DNA of 64,000 nucleotides, taken from Pelobates cultripes (Eukaryota > Chordata > Amphibia > Anura > Pelobatidae). The notes under the pieces are model-generated. The model saw nothing but the letters and a program-made list of their open reading frames with translations. It did no database searches and was not told the DNA's origin. Made by a program: the position numbers and the translations under genes. How positions within the stretch are numbered: the stretch's first letter is position 1; each line of letters begins with the position of its first letter. Below are positions 45,240-58,427 of the stretch, piece by piece. The stretch spans positions 243,129,975 to 243,193,974 of the forward strand of contig OW240917.1 of the NCBI GenBank assembly GCA_933207985.1, written 5' to 3'.

Positions 45240-45412
45240 TGAAAATTGTCAGGAGTCCAAAATAAATTCAAAGTGAATTTCAAATTTAAGGACAAAGTAG
45301 TTGAATTGGCAGCATAGCTAAATTGGAAAAGGTTTTCAGTTCAAATACTGGAGCCTTAACTTCATTATGAATTTACTTCGAATTCTCAAGAATTCTCACT
45401 TCAGCAAATGTT
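45240..45412. mobile_element. Foldback MITE, family F
   Basis: Left aaagtgaatttcaaatttaaggac, right tgaatttacttcgaattctc, around aaagtagttgaattggc. Uninterrupted at the TTAA used as target elsewhere. Confidence 0.6.
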
Positions 45413-45469
45413 TTTTGTGTAGTGCAAATCACCTTCTTCAACCTTGGTGGGAGAGTGGGAGATCTGTGT

Positions 45470-46200
45470 TGTGACAAACTCCCCTTTGCTTGCCTCCTAC
45501 CCTGTGACTATGGGTCCTGCAATATACCTTGCCCAATACACTTTAAAAGGCTCCATTCATGTAATTCAAGTACTTTTGTACTCCACAAAGAGAGACCGGC
45601 CGCTGGCCCTAATTCCTTGGAACTGTTTTGGGCATGAAGCCATGCTTGCAGTTGGTCAAAAAGAGACTTCCATGAAACTTTTGAACCCCTGCTTTGATCT
45701 GGGTGATTTTTGGATATGTTGTTCACCCAGATCAGGGCTATCCCGGGATGTAACATTTTTTTGGGGGGTGTTATGTTTTGGGGTACTTTCTGAACTTTGT
45801 GAAAATGTGTGTCACAGACTGTATGTTTGTTCTGATTGGTTTGTGTCCTTTGTATTCCTGTGCCCTATCAGGTCCAGAAGGTGTTCCTCTGGCCTGGAGA
45901 ATTGTATAAAAGCCAACCTGAACCATTAAAGCTCAGATCATCTTGCACCTTCATGAAGTTTCAGCTCATGTTTGGGGGATTGCCATAGTCACTATACTCC
46001 CCTGAGTATAATCACTAAGCTCTTGTAATAGGTCAAAGGTCCAGGATGGGTAGGAGACGGCGAGATCCCCACCAAGCTGAGGCGGTTTGTGGGGTTTACA
46101 GTAGTTATGGTGTTCCAGCACAGTGCTTATGGTATTAGCAAGAATTAGGTAGCGGGGATTGACGGAGGTACCCAGTCGGGGTGCTAGACGGTCTGTCACA
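45470..46200 (+). mobile_element. Solo LTR related to the 38.5-42.4 kb element
   Basis: Begins TGTGACAAACTCCC and ends ggtctgtcaca, with a perfect 5-bp duplication TGTGT (45465-45469, 46201-46205). The first ~80 bp (ccctgtgactatgg, tttaaa) and the section tcatgtttgggg / aagctcttg(t/c)aatag align with the minus strand of the other LTR, but the rest is diverged. A TATA-like tataaaag lies at 45905-45912. No internal region remains. Confidence 0.85.
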
Positions 46201-46344
46201 TGTGTCTTCAAGCTTACACCTCTATCCAATGAGAGTGCTCATTGGAAACAGACGCAGACACAGACGTGGATCAAATGGAAAGCGCCGATATCTATCTCAT
46301 GCTTCTTTCAGTAGGCAAGGCTTTCATGATGATGAGAGCTTTTG

Positions 46345-46700
46345 GGTATCATACCTCCCAATATAGGGAGGTATGAGATAGGGACAAGTGGGCGGAACCT
46401 GAGAAGGCATCGCCAGTGATGTAACTTACGTCACTGACAACACCCATATTGGGTGGTCGTGTCTTCAAATGGACTGGCATACCCACTGAGGGGCGTGTCA
46501 GTCTGGCATCCAGCACGCCAGACTAACAGGAAGCCTGTCTAGCTGACCCCCAACATACAGGACAATGCAAAGAGCGCTGCCGAAGCGAGTGGGTTTAAGG
46601 ATGGTCTTACCTGGTAACCCCGGATGTGGGACAACAGGGAGCTAAAAAAAAAAAAAAATTCAGGACTTTCCTGACAAAATCAGGACTGTTGGGAAGCCTG
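46345..46700. mobile_element. CATACCTCCC-type element, right end imperfect
   Basis: Starts catacctcccaatatagggagg; ends near aaaatcaggactgttgggaag. A central inverted pair is gccagtgatgtaacttacgtcactgac. Similar starts occur at 63.03 and 63.22 kb. Confidence 0.5.
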
Positions 46701-46978
46701 GAGTGTGACCTCATCCTAATCCTTCATGGTAGCAATAGAGGATCAGTATCCAGACTCCATTTAGTGCAATAAACGCACTGCAAACACGTTACATATAACC
46801 ATTTCAAGTTAACACATAATGAAGTAAAAACGCTGTAAGGGTCATAATATGGGCTTTGCAAGTTACAGTTACCAGTGACTGCCATGATGTGGGAGAAAAA
46901 ATTAATGGGATTGGTACAATGTTTAAATAAAAACTTGCAATTATCTAGAAAATGTGCGCATGCATTATTCTTCTATCC

Positions 46979-47393
46979 ATACACACCCCCTACCATTACA
47001 AATGGACAAAGGAACTCTTTCATTTTAGGGATGTAAGGGTAGGTGTTCCCAGATGCAGGGCTATAATAACTTAATAATAACAATTTCTACAACTAATGTA
47101 ATGTACAAGAAGAATGATGTATCTTAATTACACAGACTGATTTCTAAACACATTTATTGCAGTTTAAATACACATTACTGGGAGTATTATTGCCGTGGAG
47201 CTCTGTTATACACTCAGACACATTACTGGGAGTATTATTACTGTGGAGCTCTGTTATACACTCAGACACATTACTGGGAGTACTATTGCTGTGGAGCTCT
47301 GTTATACACTAAGCCACACCAACAATATGGAAAAGAGAGATTTGGATAAAAATAGGGACTGTCTCTCCTAAATCGAGACACTTGGGTGGTATG
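46979..47393 (+). mobile_element. TIR element carrying three copies of the 48-bp unit
   Basis: The right terminus is cttgggtggtatg (47393), preceded by aatagggactgtctctcc as in the 35.75-kb element. The left terminus is decayed. The conserved lead, ttacacagactgatttctaa then gcagtttaaa, precedes the array at ~47170-47313. Confidence 0.65.
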
Positions 47394-48782
47394 CATAGAT
47401 CTAGTGCGCATTTAGCGGTCCAGTCTATTCCGTTTCCTTGAGGAAATTTGTGCCTCATTCCACGTGGTTCAGTAAAGCAGTAAACTGACTGAAATCTACA
47501 GCCAGGAGGGAAAGATGAAAGGATAATGTTAATAAAGATAAAGAAGTGATAAGAGCAATGGGAGAGAATATTTAAAAGATTTGAGGTAGCACAGAATTCT
47601 ACAGGGGACTCTGATAATGAAAAGTGAAATTATTATGAGTATAATATAAGCAGGATATAAGGTGACAGGTGGCGCTACGATCTTGAATAATACATTATGT
47701 TTGTGATATATTACACTGACAAATCTCTGGATTAAACACCATTCTCACAACCTGTACTATCACAGTCTGATATCGGCAGCCAGACAAAGTGTCACTACAA
47801 ACGACACTATCTTTCTTTCTGTGACAGGTGCAGTTACTCAGAGAACGGTGTCTTTGCCATTCCAATCACACAATCTCCGCGATCTGCCCAACACGGGGAC
47901 GGGGGCTAATGCGTGTCTTCCAATACACAGAAGGAGGGGGCAACGGGACATGATGCTGGATCTTGTATGAAGACATTAACAGAAAGGAACAAAATGACAC
48001 AGGGCCTACACCAGATAGGCATTGTATGGAGACACAAACAGGAGGGAGCAAACAGACAATTAGGGTCTATTCTCCCATATGGGGATAGTGACATTAAGGA
48101 GCAATGGAATCTATTACCCCACTATATGGGCTAAGCGACAGAAGGGGACAAACAAACTAACATAAGGGGTCGATAATTCCCCCCTTTGGGGCACAGAGAC
48201 AGGGGAGAGCAATTAAACACAAGAGATCTGTTCTCGCCATTTGAGGTCAGTGACGGGAGGAGCAGTTGGACACATAAGGTTTTTTAACCGGTTATATGGG
48301 GATAGAAACAGAGAGAACCATTGTGACACACTGGATCTATGCACCCAGTATAGTTAAGTAACAATCAGACAGGGGACACCAAGTTACCTGCATTTGGGGG
48401 CAGCAGCCCTCCACCCATCTCTGATTTTTATTTTCAATTTCCCCTTCCTGTGAATCTGCTTGTTCTTCCTCATATTATTTTTGTTGTGGTCCTTTAAACG
48501 GCAAAAATATACGTTTGGATAATTTCCCTGCCTAGATAAATGGGGGGTAAATTGGATTTCGTGCATACTGGATATTTAAAAGCAGTTCCGGGTAGTTCTC
48601 CTGGGTGTTTAATGTTTTAAAATGAGAAGCAGTTAGAATGTTTGTGTTTTGAAATGCCTTTTAAATAAAGACACAATATATCATTTCCTAAAGGTAATGT
48701 TATCCCAGACAACACTTGCAACCTTGCCTTGTGGAATTGCTTTTAGAAAACAAACAAGCAACGCCCCCTAATGGCCAATATG
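47394..48782. other. Unannotated sequence
   Basis: No gene recognised. Small ORFs overlap on opposite strands. Confidence 0.35.
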
Positions 48783-49305
48783 TATACCTCCCAACGTTTT
48801 AAATGGACAAAGAGGGACACTTTGATTTTAGGTGTGTGAGTGGGGGGTGTTATGAGAAATTTTAGGTGACTTACTAATAATAATTTATGCAACTAGAATG
48901 GAATTCATAATAAGATTAATGTATCTTATTTCCACAGACTGATTTCTAAACACAATTATTGTAGTTTAAAGACACATTACTGGGAGTATTATTGCTGTGG
49001 AGCTCTGTTATACACTCAGACACATTACTGGGAGTATTATTGCTGTGGAGCTCTGTTATACACTCAGACACATTACTGGGAGTATTATTGCTGTGGAGCT
49101 CTGTTATACACTCAGACACATTACTGGGAGTATTATTGCTGTGGAGCACTGTTATACACCCAGACACATTACTGGGAGTATTATTGCTGTGGAGCTCTGT
49201 TATACACTCAGACACATTACTGGGAGTGTTATTGATGTGGAGCTCAGTTATACACTCAGACACATTACTGGGAGTATTATTGCCGTGGTATGCTTGGTAG
49301 GTATG
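48783..49305 (+). mobile_element. TIR element carrying about 6.6 copies of the 48-bp unit
   Basis: Left terminus tatacctcccaacg; right terminus cttggtaggtatg (49305). The array (~48970-49287) follows the same lead sequence (ccacagactgatttctaa, tgtagtttaaag). The right internal part seen in other copies is deleted, so the array runs almost into the right TIR. Confidence 0.75.
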
Positions 49306-49327
49306 CAAGTGATTCCTACCCACTCAG

Positions 49328-49836
49328 TCAAAGGGACTCTCCAGTGCCAGGAAAACAATATGTTTTCCTGGCACTGCAGGTCCCCTCTCATTCCCTCCCA
49401 TTCCCGGTTGCTGAAGGGGTGAAAACCCCTTCAGTGACTTACCAGAGGCAGCGACATGTCCCACGTCGCTGCTTCTTCCTCCGCTCACGCTCCTCCCCTT
49501 CATCACGTCAGCCGGCGGGGGAGACTGATCCCGCCGGCAGGGGAGACCTAATGCGCATGCGCGGCAATGCTTTCCTATGGGGATTTTAGCAACACTGGAG
49601 GTCCTCACACAGCGTGAGGATGTCCAGCGATGCTCTAGCACAGAAAACCTGTGCTATAGACCAGGAAGTGCTCTCTAGTAGACAGCCACTAGTGGAGGAG
49701 TTAACCCTGCAAGGTAATTATTGCAGTTTATAAAAAACTGCAATAATTACACTTGCAGGGTTAAGTGTAGTGGGAGTTGGCACCGAGACCACTCCAATGG
49801 GCAGAAGTGGTCTGGGTGCCTGGAGTGTCCCTTTAA
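49328..49836. mobile_element. T2-like MITE
   Basis: The left target is decayed to TCAA (49328-49331); the right TTAA is 49833-49836. Ends aaagggactctccagtgcc and ggtgcctggagtgtccctttaa. Subterminal hairpin gccaggaaaaca / tgttttcctggc; a second one (ttattgcagtttataaaaaactgcaataa) lies near 49718. Confidence 0.8.
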
Positions 49837-51418
49837 AGTTTATACACATGCACTATCCCTGAGCATTTTGGGAGTGGTAGTTTGAAGGAGTTAACATACT
49901 AGAAATTGCACTGACACAGATAGAGTAGAGAATTTGTGTCTCGCAGGAATTAGAGAAAATACCACACACTTGCTCTCATATAGAAATCACTTTAACTCAT
50001 TAGCTTAGAAGCAGATTGAATAATTAAATCGCACTCATTATGTTCCCACGCTGTCCCACAGCTTGAATTTTTATGAACGGCACTTAATGTGTACATTCTT
50101 TTCCAAAGGGATTGCGAGACTCCGACGCAGCTTAAAAGCACCAAAGCTACAGCAGGCCTGATATGAGTGGGATAACTAACTGCAAAGGTCTCTGAGCTAA
50201 AGGATGGGAACAGAACAAAAAATATCAATATTATATTATCAAACATTCTACCATACTCCTCCCCCCTCGCTAAATAAATTATATTTAAATGGCAGGAGGG
50301 CTGGGTGCTAGCTTTAACTCACAAATTTAGTCAATGCGTTAATGGATTCAGAAAGACTGTTCTCCTGGGACAATGCATACTATTCACTACGGAGTCATAT
50401 GTCAGAAATTTAAAAAAAAATACATTTCAAATGGTAGGCTAATATATCTGAACTGAAAGCTTAGTTGAGTCGGAGAATGTTTCTTATTTACTTGTTGGGG
50501 GTCAAAATGTGAAAATCTTTTTCTTTGAAGTTAGTTGAGATTCACAGTAATCAATACTCCCAATATTTTGAGATATGAAACTAGGGGCGGGGGTGGAATG
50601 ACCTGAAGGACAAAACTCAGGACATAGGGACACGCGCCCCAAATTGTGTCTGTTGACGGCCTCTTGAAAGCAGGTAGGTACGTAGAACTCTAAGTGTCTT
50701 TTCACCCTGAGATTCCTTTACCGCATAACTCTAACTGCTCCTACATCTTCGTTACAGGGTACACCGCCATTGCGACCTTTTTAAATATTGCATCATTATA
50801 GTGCTCCCATTTAAAAGTTTACACATTTTAAAGTGGATCACATGAAACATAGTAACATGTACTAGGCTTTATAACTGGGTATGAAGTTAAATTGCATCCA
50901 TTTACAAAATGCAAATAAAATCGAAGTATTTTCTGGATTGCCAGTATAGGGAAACATTACTTTAATCAGGAATTTCAACAAGAAAATTAATTAATTGTAG
51001 TGTGTCATGATAAATTGCTGTCTCTCTGACTGATGCTGCCCTCTAATGGGTATTCTTGTGCATTACACAATGATTTTAAATAGAATTATAATTGCAGATT
51101 GTTGACCCTGTGCACAACAGAGGTGAAAGGCATCTATTTATTGCCACCGTACAAGAAGCACAACATATCTTTTAGTTATCAAATCACATCTTCACTGTCT
51201 ATTCTACAAATATCAGAAGATTCTCTGCCAAGGTAAGGACAAACTCATGGACCCCAGACAGCTTTGAAGACAGGCTTGCATGGAATGTAGTATATGGAAT
51301 CATTCATAGTTAAAGCGACAAGGATACAGACCTCTGATTATTGTGATTATAGGTAAAATGAGATGGCATTCCCAATGTAGACCTTACAGTCCAAATAGCA
51401 TCAAATACCCCTCTGTAC
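49837..51418. other. Unannotated sequence
   Basis: No gene or delimitable repeat was recognised. Confidence 0.35.
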
Positions 51419-51856
51419 TTAAAGGGACATTCCAGACCCCAAAAGCTTTATGTGTGAAGAGTGAGGTTTTTTTTTCCACTTTAAATTAACCTGGTTACAC
51501 CCCCTTGGCTTTCAGCAATAGTTGGTCCTGTTACTTCCTGGTTTGGTTAGCTCAGAGGAGCTAAACTCAAGAGGCAGCAATTTCCCAGAGCACCTGCCTT
51601 GCAGAGACTTCTCATTGAGCTGCATTGGGGAGTCTGTGATTGGACAGTCACAGAAAGTCTGGGTGGGGTTAGAATGGGAGGGCTTGTAAAGGCAGCAGAC
51701 AAGAGAACTGCAGGTTTTGCAGTCTGTTTTTAGATATGACCCCAAATGAAAAACTCCTAATTAAATGAATGCATGTTTTCATTTGGGTATGCCTACTAAA
51801 CATTGATTTTGTTTTATTTTGTATTTTTGTATTTGGACAGTGGATTGTCCCTTTAA
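51419..51856. mobile_element. MITE family G, complete
   Basis: TTAA at 51419-51422 (TTAAAGGGACATTCCAGACC) and 51853-51856 (tggattgtccctttaa). Body matches 25.7-26.2 kb in the opposite orientation. Confidence 0.75.
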
Positions 51857-52799
51857 AGAAGATATGTCACTTTGTTTAGTTTTGACATTTATATGTTTTT
51901 GTTCTGCTACTTCTTTTTGTTTTGGGGAATTTTTTTGTTTTTTAACCTTTTTCACAATTTTTTTTGTTAGACATAAGAAAAAAAACATGGTGTGTTTTCT
52001 TTTTCCGTGAGGAGTGTGATCTTTGGCAAACTTTGTGAGCGGAGCTTAAGCAAACGTCTATTCAGGCTGCTACCTTAATTTACCCACAATCCATCAGTCA
52101 AACGAATCCCACAGACAGGCAAACTGCAGACACTACGGACAGAGGAGAACAACATGGAAGGACAAGGAAGTAAAAATAGTAACTATTATAAATGCAAGTG
52201 TTAAAAAGGGGAGTATAATCATTAAGATATAAGGGGCATGCGGAAAGGGAAATTAGAAGAATAAAAAAAACATGACAGTGCCACTTTAAGGCTCACAGAG
52301 GTCATCGAGGTTTGGATCAAGGCCTTGGTCTGGTGTTTATTCACTGGTGGTAGTACTGTTGGTAAGTACGGTTGTGGCACATCCTAGAAGCCATACCCTG
52401 TGTACACAAACCTGCAAATTTGTTTAATGCTGAGATTGGCACATAGGGAAACAATATGCAGATCTGGAGATAATGGCTGATTTTGACCGTCACGGTATGA
52501 GCTGATAATGGTGTGTACTGTATAAGGATTGCCGCCGTGTAGCACTGATCCTGTGAGTACTTTTCATAAGGAGATTTTTAACCTATATTACGGTTAATGA
52601 ATTATCGCAATATAAGAGTCCGTCTGTCCGTCATAACTGATTAACTAATAGGTAGAAGTGAGAAATCAAAGAGAATTTCTCATTTAAGGCCAAAGTAGCT
52701 AAACTGAAAACATAGTTGACTAAGAGAATTATTCCTGTGCAGCTATTTTTCCCTTGATTTTGCGAGGTAGTGATAACTCTGTTAATGTAGTTATCCACA
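51857..52799. other. MITE end and foldback fragment in unannotated sequence
   Basis: An end catgacagtgccactttaa stops at ~52296, the inverse of the 3.3-kb end. A diverged family-F fragment lies at ~52640-52790 (tttaaggccaaagtagctaaactg). No gene. Confidence 0.4.
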
Positions 52800-53550
52800 C
52801 ATCTATCCTTGAACTGGACACCTCCATTTTAGATTGTTGTCAGTCAGTGATATAAATGTTGCTATTTTCTGCTACTGAGCATAGTTAGTGGAAGAGTATA
52901 AACTGATACAATGTTTCCATTCTCAATATTTACATTGTGTGCCCTGGCCATGCCAGGCTTGAACTGGATTGTGATGTCACTTTCTAAATCATCAATATAT
53001 ACATTTTAAAAGAACATCACTTGGAAAGGAAGGGTTAACACAAGTCATAGGTGATTTTCAATATTTCTTTCAAATGTTGTAATTTCCGAAGTAGAGACAT
53101 TTACGATTTAAATACAGTAATGGTGTTCTGCTGCTCTCTGCTGGTAATATGTGAAATTGCTTATTTAAAAAAAAAATTAACTATGACTGTACTGCTGCAA
53201 TTAAACTCAATTCATATGAAACGAAGAGACCCAAGTCTGTCTCAGGATCATGGGAGCTGTAGTTCAGAAATTAATACAGTAATTTACTTTTGTAAAGTCC
53301 TGTATTATTCAACCTGGATACTGTGCCCATCAACTCTTCAAAAGATCCAAAAGAGACATTGTTGCTTTAAGGATTGGGTTGAATGGGAATTACCAGCAGA
53401 TGTTTTGTCATATTACAAAATAATAAGTATTTTTTCTGCTGACAATGGACACAAATTATATTTAAAGGGAAACTATATTCTTTGAGAAGTCCCCCTTGGG
53501 CACCGAAACTTGAGAAATCATGTTCCCATAACTATCCTAGAGTTCTAGAC
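52800..53550. other. Unannotated sequence
   Basis: A 144-codon plus-strand ORF (53051-53485) has no recognised domain and no supporting context. It was not called as a gene. Confidence 0.3.
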
Positions 53551-53602
53551 TTAAAGGACCACTCTAGGCACCCAGACCACTTCAGCTTAACTGGGAACTC
53601 TG
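53551..53602. mobile_element. Isolated T2-like left end
   Basis: Reads cttaaaggaccactctaggc, then acccagaccacttcagctt, i.e. a terminal fragment of the family at 54.1 kb. The remainder is missing. Confidence 0.5.
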
Positions 53603-53763
53603 GGATATTTTTTGGAATAATGATTTTTCAAGTTTCTGTGCCTGAGGGGGACTTCTCAAAGTCCAAATTAAGAAATGCAGATGATATGATGCATAACAGT
53701 ATTTCTATTTACACTGTGGAACGTTGTATCATATTTGATCTTACCACAAGCATGTTGGCACCT

Positions 53764-53873
<110 letters not shown>

Positions 53874-53997
53874 TAAATCAGGATCATTGATTGAAAGCTT
53901 TGCATGACCCCATACAAATCACAAACTTTTAATGGTCAGGGGTAGGCATGAGTAGAGACGTTTACTGGCAATCTTTCAAGGCAGACAATATCATATC

Positions 53998-55028
53998 AGA
54001 AAGGGATACTTTATATACCAAAACAAGTTTCTCTTAATGAAGCCGTTTCGGTGTATAGATCATATCTCTGAAGTATCACTGCTCAATTTTCTGCCACTTA
54101 GGAGTTAAAGGACCACTATAGTGCCAGGAAAACATACTCGTTTTTCTGGCACTATAGTGCCCTGAGGGTGCCCCCACCCTCTGGGTCCCACTCCTGTGGC
54201 ACTGAAGGGGAAGGAAGGGGTTAATCCCTTACCTTTTTTCCAGGAACGGGCTCCCTCAGCGCTGGGACTCTCCTCCCACTTCTTCCGTCATCGGCTGAAT
54301 GCGCATGTGCGGCAAGAGCCGAGCTCGCATTCAGCCAGTCTCATAGGAAAGCATTCTCAATGCTTTCCTATGGACGCTGGCGTCTTCTCACTGTGAAAAT
54401 CACAGTGAGAAGCGCGGAAGCACCTGTAGCGGCTGTCAATGAGACAGCCACTAGAGGCTGGATTAACCCATAGGTAAACATAGCAGTTTCTCTGAACTGC
54501 TATGTTTACAGCAAAAAGGGTTAGACCTAGCTGGACCTTGCACCCAGACCACTTCATTAAGCTGAAGTGGTCTGGGTGCCTATAGTGGTCCTTTAAATCA
54601 CGTTGTTTCTGTTTATGCAGCCCTAGCCACACCTCCCCTGGCTGTGACTGACACAGCCTGCATGAAAACAAAATGGTTTCACTTTCAATCTGATGTAACT
54701 TACTTTAAAAGTTTCTATCTCCTGCTATATAAATTGAACTTTAACTACATACAGGAGGATCCCACAGGCTCTAGCAAAATATTTACCAAAGCAGAAGATA
54801 AGAAATTCTAAATGAAACAGAATTTGCAATAAACAAAGTATAAACATTAGATGACTCTTTACAGGAAGTGTTTAGGAAGGTTGTGCAAGTCACATGCAGA
54901 AAGGCGTGACTAGTGCTGCATAAACAAGGTGATTTAACTCCTAAATGACAGAGAATTGAGCAGAGATCTACACAGTAAAACGGCTTCTTTAAGCTAAAGT
55001 TGTTTTGGTGACTATAGTGTCCCTTTAA
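53998..55028. mobile_element. T2-like MITE with a second T2-like MITE inside
   Basis: Paralogue of 18374-18927. Right end gtgactatagtgtccctttaa (TTAA 55025-55028); left end decayed (cagaaagggatac). It is interrupted at ttaggagTTAA|atcacgttg by 54115-54596. Confidence 0.8.
54115..54596. mobile_element. T2-like MITE (same family as 30.2 and 60.6 kb)
   Basis: TTAA at 54115-54118 and 54593-54596. Ends TTAAAGGACCACTATAGTG and ctatagtggtcctttaa. Hairpins: gtgccaggaaaac / gtttttctggcac, gaaagcattctcaatgctttc and atagcagtttctctgaactgctat. Reverse-strand splice-donor consensus near 54229. Confidence 0.92.
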
Positions 55029-55385
55029 TGTTCTTACAGTGAAACCCCCATTCATTTAATGAGTGTTAAGTCTCCTTTCTTCAACACTGAATGCTTGACT
55101 TCTTGTCCTTTGTACATGTAATGGTCTGGTATGGAGGGAAAAACAGCATTGGAAGACAATATGCTACAGTCTGTGGATCTAGGAGCAAAGTTGATGCAAC
55201 AGTATCTTCAACACGAATAGCATCCACTAGGAGACGCTAGCAGGTGTTAAACAATGGCAGATGTGCCATGCTGCTCACAGTACAGTTCTGTTAAGGAACA
55301 GGTCACCAGAGAGGTTTTCAAGGACCCTATATATTTGTTTGCAGAGCGATATCTTATTCCCGCGAATACTGCTTTATTCTAATGT

Positions 55386-55806
55386 AATTATTATTATTAT
55401 TATTTGTAAAGCACCATCAAGTTCCGTAGCGCTGTACAATGGGTGGACTAACAAACACGTATTTGTAACCAGACGAGTTGGACACACAGGAACAGAAGGA
55501 TTGAGGGCCCTGCTCAATGAGCTTACATGCCAGAGGGAGTGGGTTATAGTGACACAAAAGGTAATGGTAGGGCAGAAAAGTAGGTTGCAAGGATAGTAAA
55601 GACTGAGGGCTTAGTGTTTGTTTTGATGACCGTTGCAGGAGAAGAATCAGGGTGCGGGGAGGGAAAGCTGTTTGCAGTTTTAATTGATACGCTTTCCTGA
55701 AGAAGTAAGCATTCAAAGATATTGTTGAAGGAGTGGAGACTGGGTGAAAGTCAATCAGAGAGGGGAAGTGTGTTCCATAGGAACGGTGCAGCCCTAGAGA
55801 AGTCAT
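55386..55806 (-). mobile_element. LINE-type 3' fragment
   Basis: Minus-strand 3' end with (AAT)n tail (plus attattattattatt at ~55390), then gtagcgctgtacaatggg and agtatttgtaacc-type sequence as at 1.4 kb. Minus-strand ORF 55417-55806 is not recognisable as RT. The clade is uncertain. Confidence 0.5.
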
Positions 55807-56214
55807 TAAGGCTTAATACATTCTAAGCTTTCTTGACACTCACACAACTTGTATCCAACAAAGTGCATTACATACACAACTCCTATCACACAAAACCTCC
55901 CATATACAACTCTTATCACTCATAAGCCAATCCCCCACCTACACACTACTGATATTATACATAATGTAGATAAAGGAGACTGGTGGAGATACAGTTGGCA
56001 TTTGGGCAGGGCCGGATTAACATAGGGGCTGATGGATCTGCAGCTCCAGGCCCATGGAATAGTCTCATTGATTTAAAAAAAAAAAAAACAGGGGGCTAGA
56101 GTTCATTCTCCACTCGACCACCAGGGATGGCAGGAGCACGGTCCCCACTCCCTACAAAAGGTAAGAAGGGAGGGGGGATATTAACTAAACGGCCCCGACA
56201 CCCCACACATTACA

Positions 56215-56927
56215 CACAAACAACACACACATACATCACCCTTACACACACAGCACCCTCACACTAACAACACCCTTACACACACAGCACCCTCACACAC
56301 ACATACACACACACAGCACACACTAACAACACCCTTACACACACAGCAACCTCACACATGCACACACTAACAGCACCCTTACACACACAGCACCCTCACA
56401 CATACACACAAACAGCACACACACACATACATCACCCTTACACACACAGCACACACTAACAGCACCCTTACACACACAGCACCCACACACACACACTAAC
56501 AGCACCCTCACACTAACAACACCTTTACACACACAGCACCCTCACACATACACACAGCACACACTAACAGCACCCTTACACACACCGCACCCACACACAC
56601 ACACACACTAACAGCACCCTTACACTAACAACACCCTTACACACACAGCACCCTCACACATACATACACACACAGCACACACTAACAGCACCCTTACACA
56701 CACAGCACCCACACACACTAACAGCACCCTTACACTAACACCTTTACACACACACACAGCACACACTAACAGCACCCTTACACACACAACACCCTTACAC
56801 AAACTAACAGCACACTTACACCCACAGGACCCTTACACACACAGCACCCTCACACTGACAACACCCTTACACACACAGCACCCTCACACATACACACACA
56901 CAGCACACACTAACAACCAGGGCCGGA
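56215..56927. repeat. CACA-rich array with a ~597-bp tandem duplication
   Basis: Units like cttacacacacagcaccctc and acacactaacagcac. Sequence at 56323-56700 recurs, apparently identical, at 58428-58805 beyond element B. Short ORFs rich in Cys/Val are artefacts. Confidence 0.85.
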
Positions 56928-58427
56928 CTGGGAATTCAAAGCAGCCCTGGAAAAAAAATATTTACCAGCCCCATAATGCGGCGTGCCAGCATAGTGTGCA
57001 GATACAGAGTTAGAACAGATATCTTAAAATTAAAAAGTACTTCAACGTAAAAAGCGCACTCGTAGGCTTCAAAATAAACAAAAGTGCAGATTTATTTTAA
57101 GCAGACGTGCCTTTGCATGTAATCAATGTTTCAGTCCAACTACCTTGACATATTAAGGAAAGCTTGTTAATGGGACTGAAATGGTGAATGTATGTAGGGC
57201 ACAACTGTAAAAAAAAATTATTTTGAAGTCCTGTGGGTGTGCTCTTCACTTTAAATATGTTATTGTGCTTGAGTATGCACCTAGCAACAAGATTGGGCCA
57301 ATATCTGCTCATTACATATGGTACATATTAATGAAATTTCTCTGTGTATTATGCATATATAAATGTACATTAATATGTGTTAATATAATATATATATATA
57401 ACAAATATACACATTAATATACATGTCATATACCAGTGACGGATCCAGAGCCTGAGCCCGGGAGGGGCACTTGTAGATTATTTAAAGAAATATTCCATGC
57501 ACAATAACCACTACTCCTCTGTGTAGTGGTTATGGTGCCAGGAGCGTCGGCACCCCCTCCCAGAGTAAGTCGTCAAACCGTTTAAGAACAGTTTGACAAC
57601 TTACCTGGAGTCTGCTGGGATATGGGGCTGTAGTAGGGTATAGGAGCAGTGGTGCAATGTGTGAGGGGTGCAATGTGTGTGAAAGGTTCAGTGTGTGGGT
57701 GTGGGGGGCAGTGTGTGAATGTGTATGGTGTGTGTGTGTGTGGGGGCAGTGTGTGAATGTGTATGGTGTGTGTGTGGGGGCAGTGTGTGTATGTGTCAAT
57801 GTCTCCCCTCTCCTTCCCAGTCTCTCTCTTCCCCCTCTGCCTCTTTCTTCCCCTCCCCTTGTGTGTCTCTCTCATTTCTCCCTCTTTGTCTCTCTCTTCA
57901 CCCTCTGCCTCTTTCACCCCCTTTCCCTGTGTCTCTCCCTCCTCCCCATCTCTCTCCCTCCCCCTTTCCCTGTGTCTCTCCCTCCTCCCCATCTCTCTCC
58001 CTCCCCCCTTTCCCTGTCTCTCCCTCCAACCCATCTCTCCCCCCCTTTCCCTGTGTCTCTCCCCTCTCCCCATCCAACCCATCTCTCCCTCCTTTCACTG
58101 TGTCTCTCCCCTCTCCCCATCTCCTCTTCCCTCCCCCCCTTTCCTGTGTCTCTCTCCATCAATATATCTCCCCCCCTTTCCTGTCTCTCTCCCCTCTCCC
58201 CCATCTCTCTTCCTCCCCCCCCTTCCTGTGTCTCTCTCCCCTCCAACCCCTTATCCCACACTTTCCTGTGTCTCCCCTCTCCCCATCTCTCTCCCTCCCC
58301 CACCCGGCCCGGGCTCCCAGTCCTGGGCGGCCCCCTCTCAGTGTGCCACCTATGTGGCAGCGCAGCCCCCAGGTGCCGCGGCCCACCGGGAAATTTCCCG
58401 CTATCCCGGTGGGCCAGTCCGGCCCTG
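56928..58427. mobile_element. hAT-type element B nested in A
   Basis: TIRs CAGGGCCGGACTGG (56928) and CCAGTCCGGCCCTG (ending 58427), perfect. Duplication CTAACAAC (56920-56927, 58428-58435), perfect. It contains a T2-like fragment (57488-57618) and a polypyrimidine tract. No transposase. Confidence 0.95.
57785..58310. repeat. Polypyrimidine minisatellite in element B
   Basis: Repeats of ccctgtgtctctcccctctcc / ccccatctctctccctc. ORFs on both strands are composition artefacts. Confidence 0.85.

Noticed and set aside
53051..53485. 144-codon ORF as a host gene
   Set aside because: No domain, no splice or promoter context, and AT-rich composition like its surroundings.
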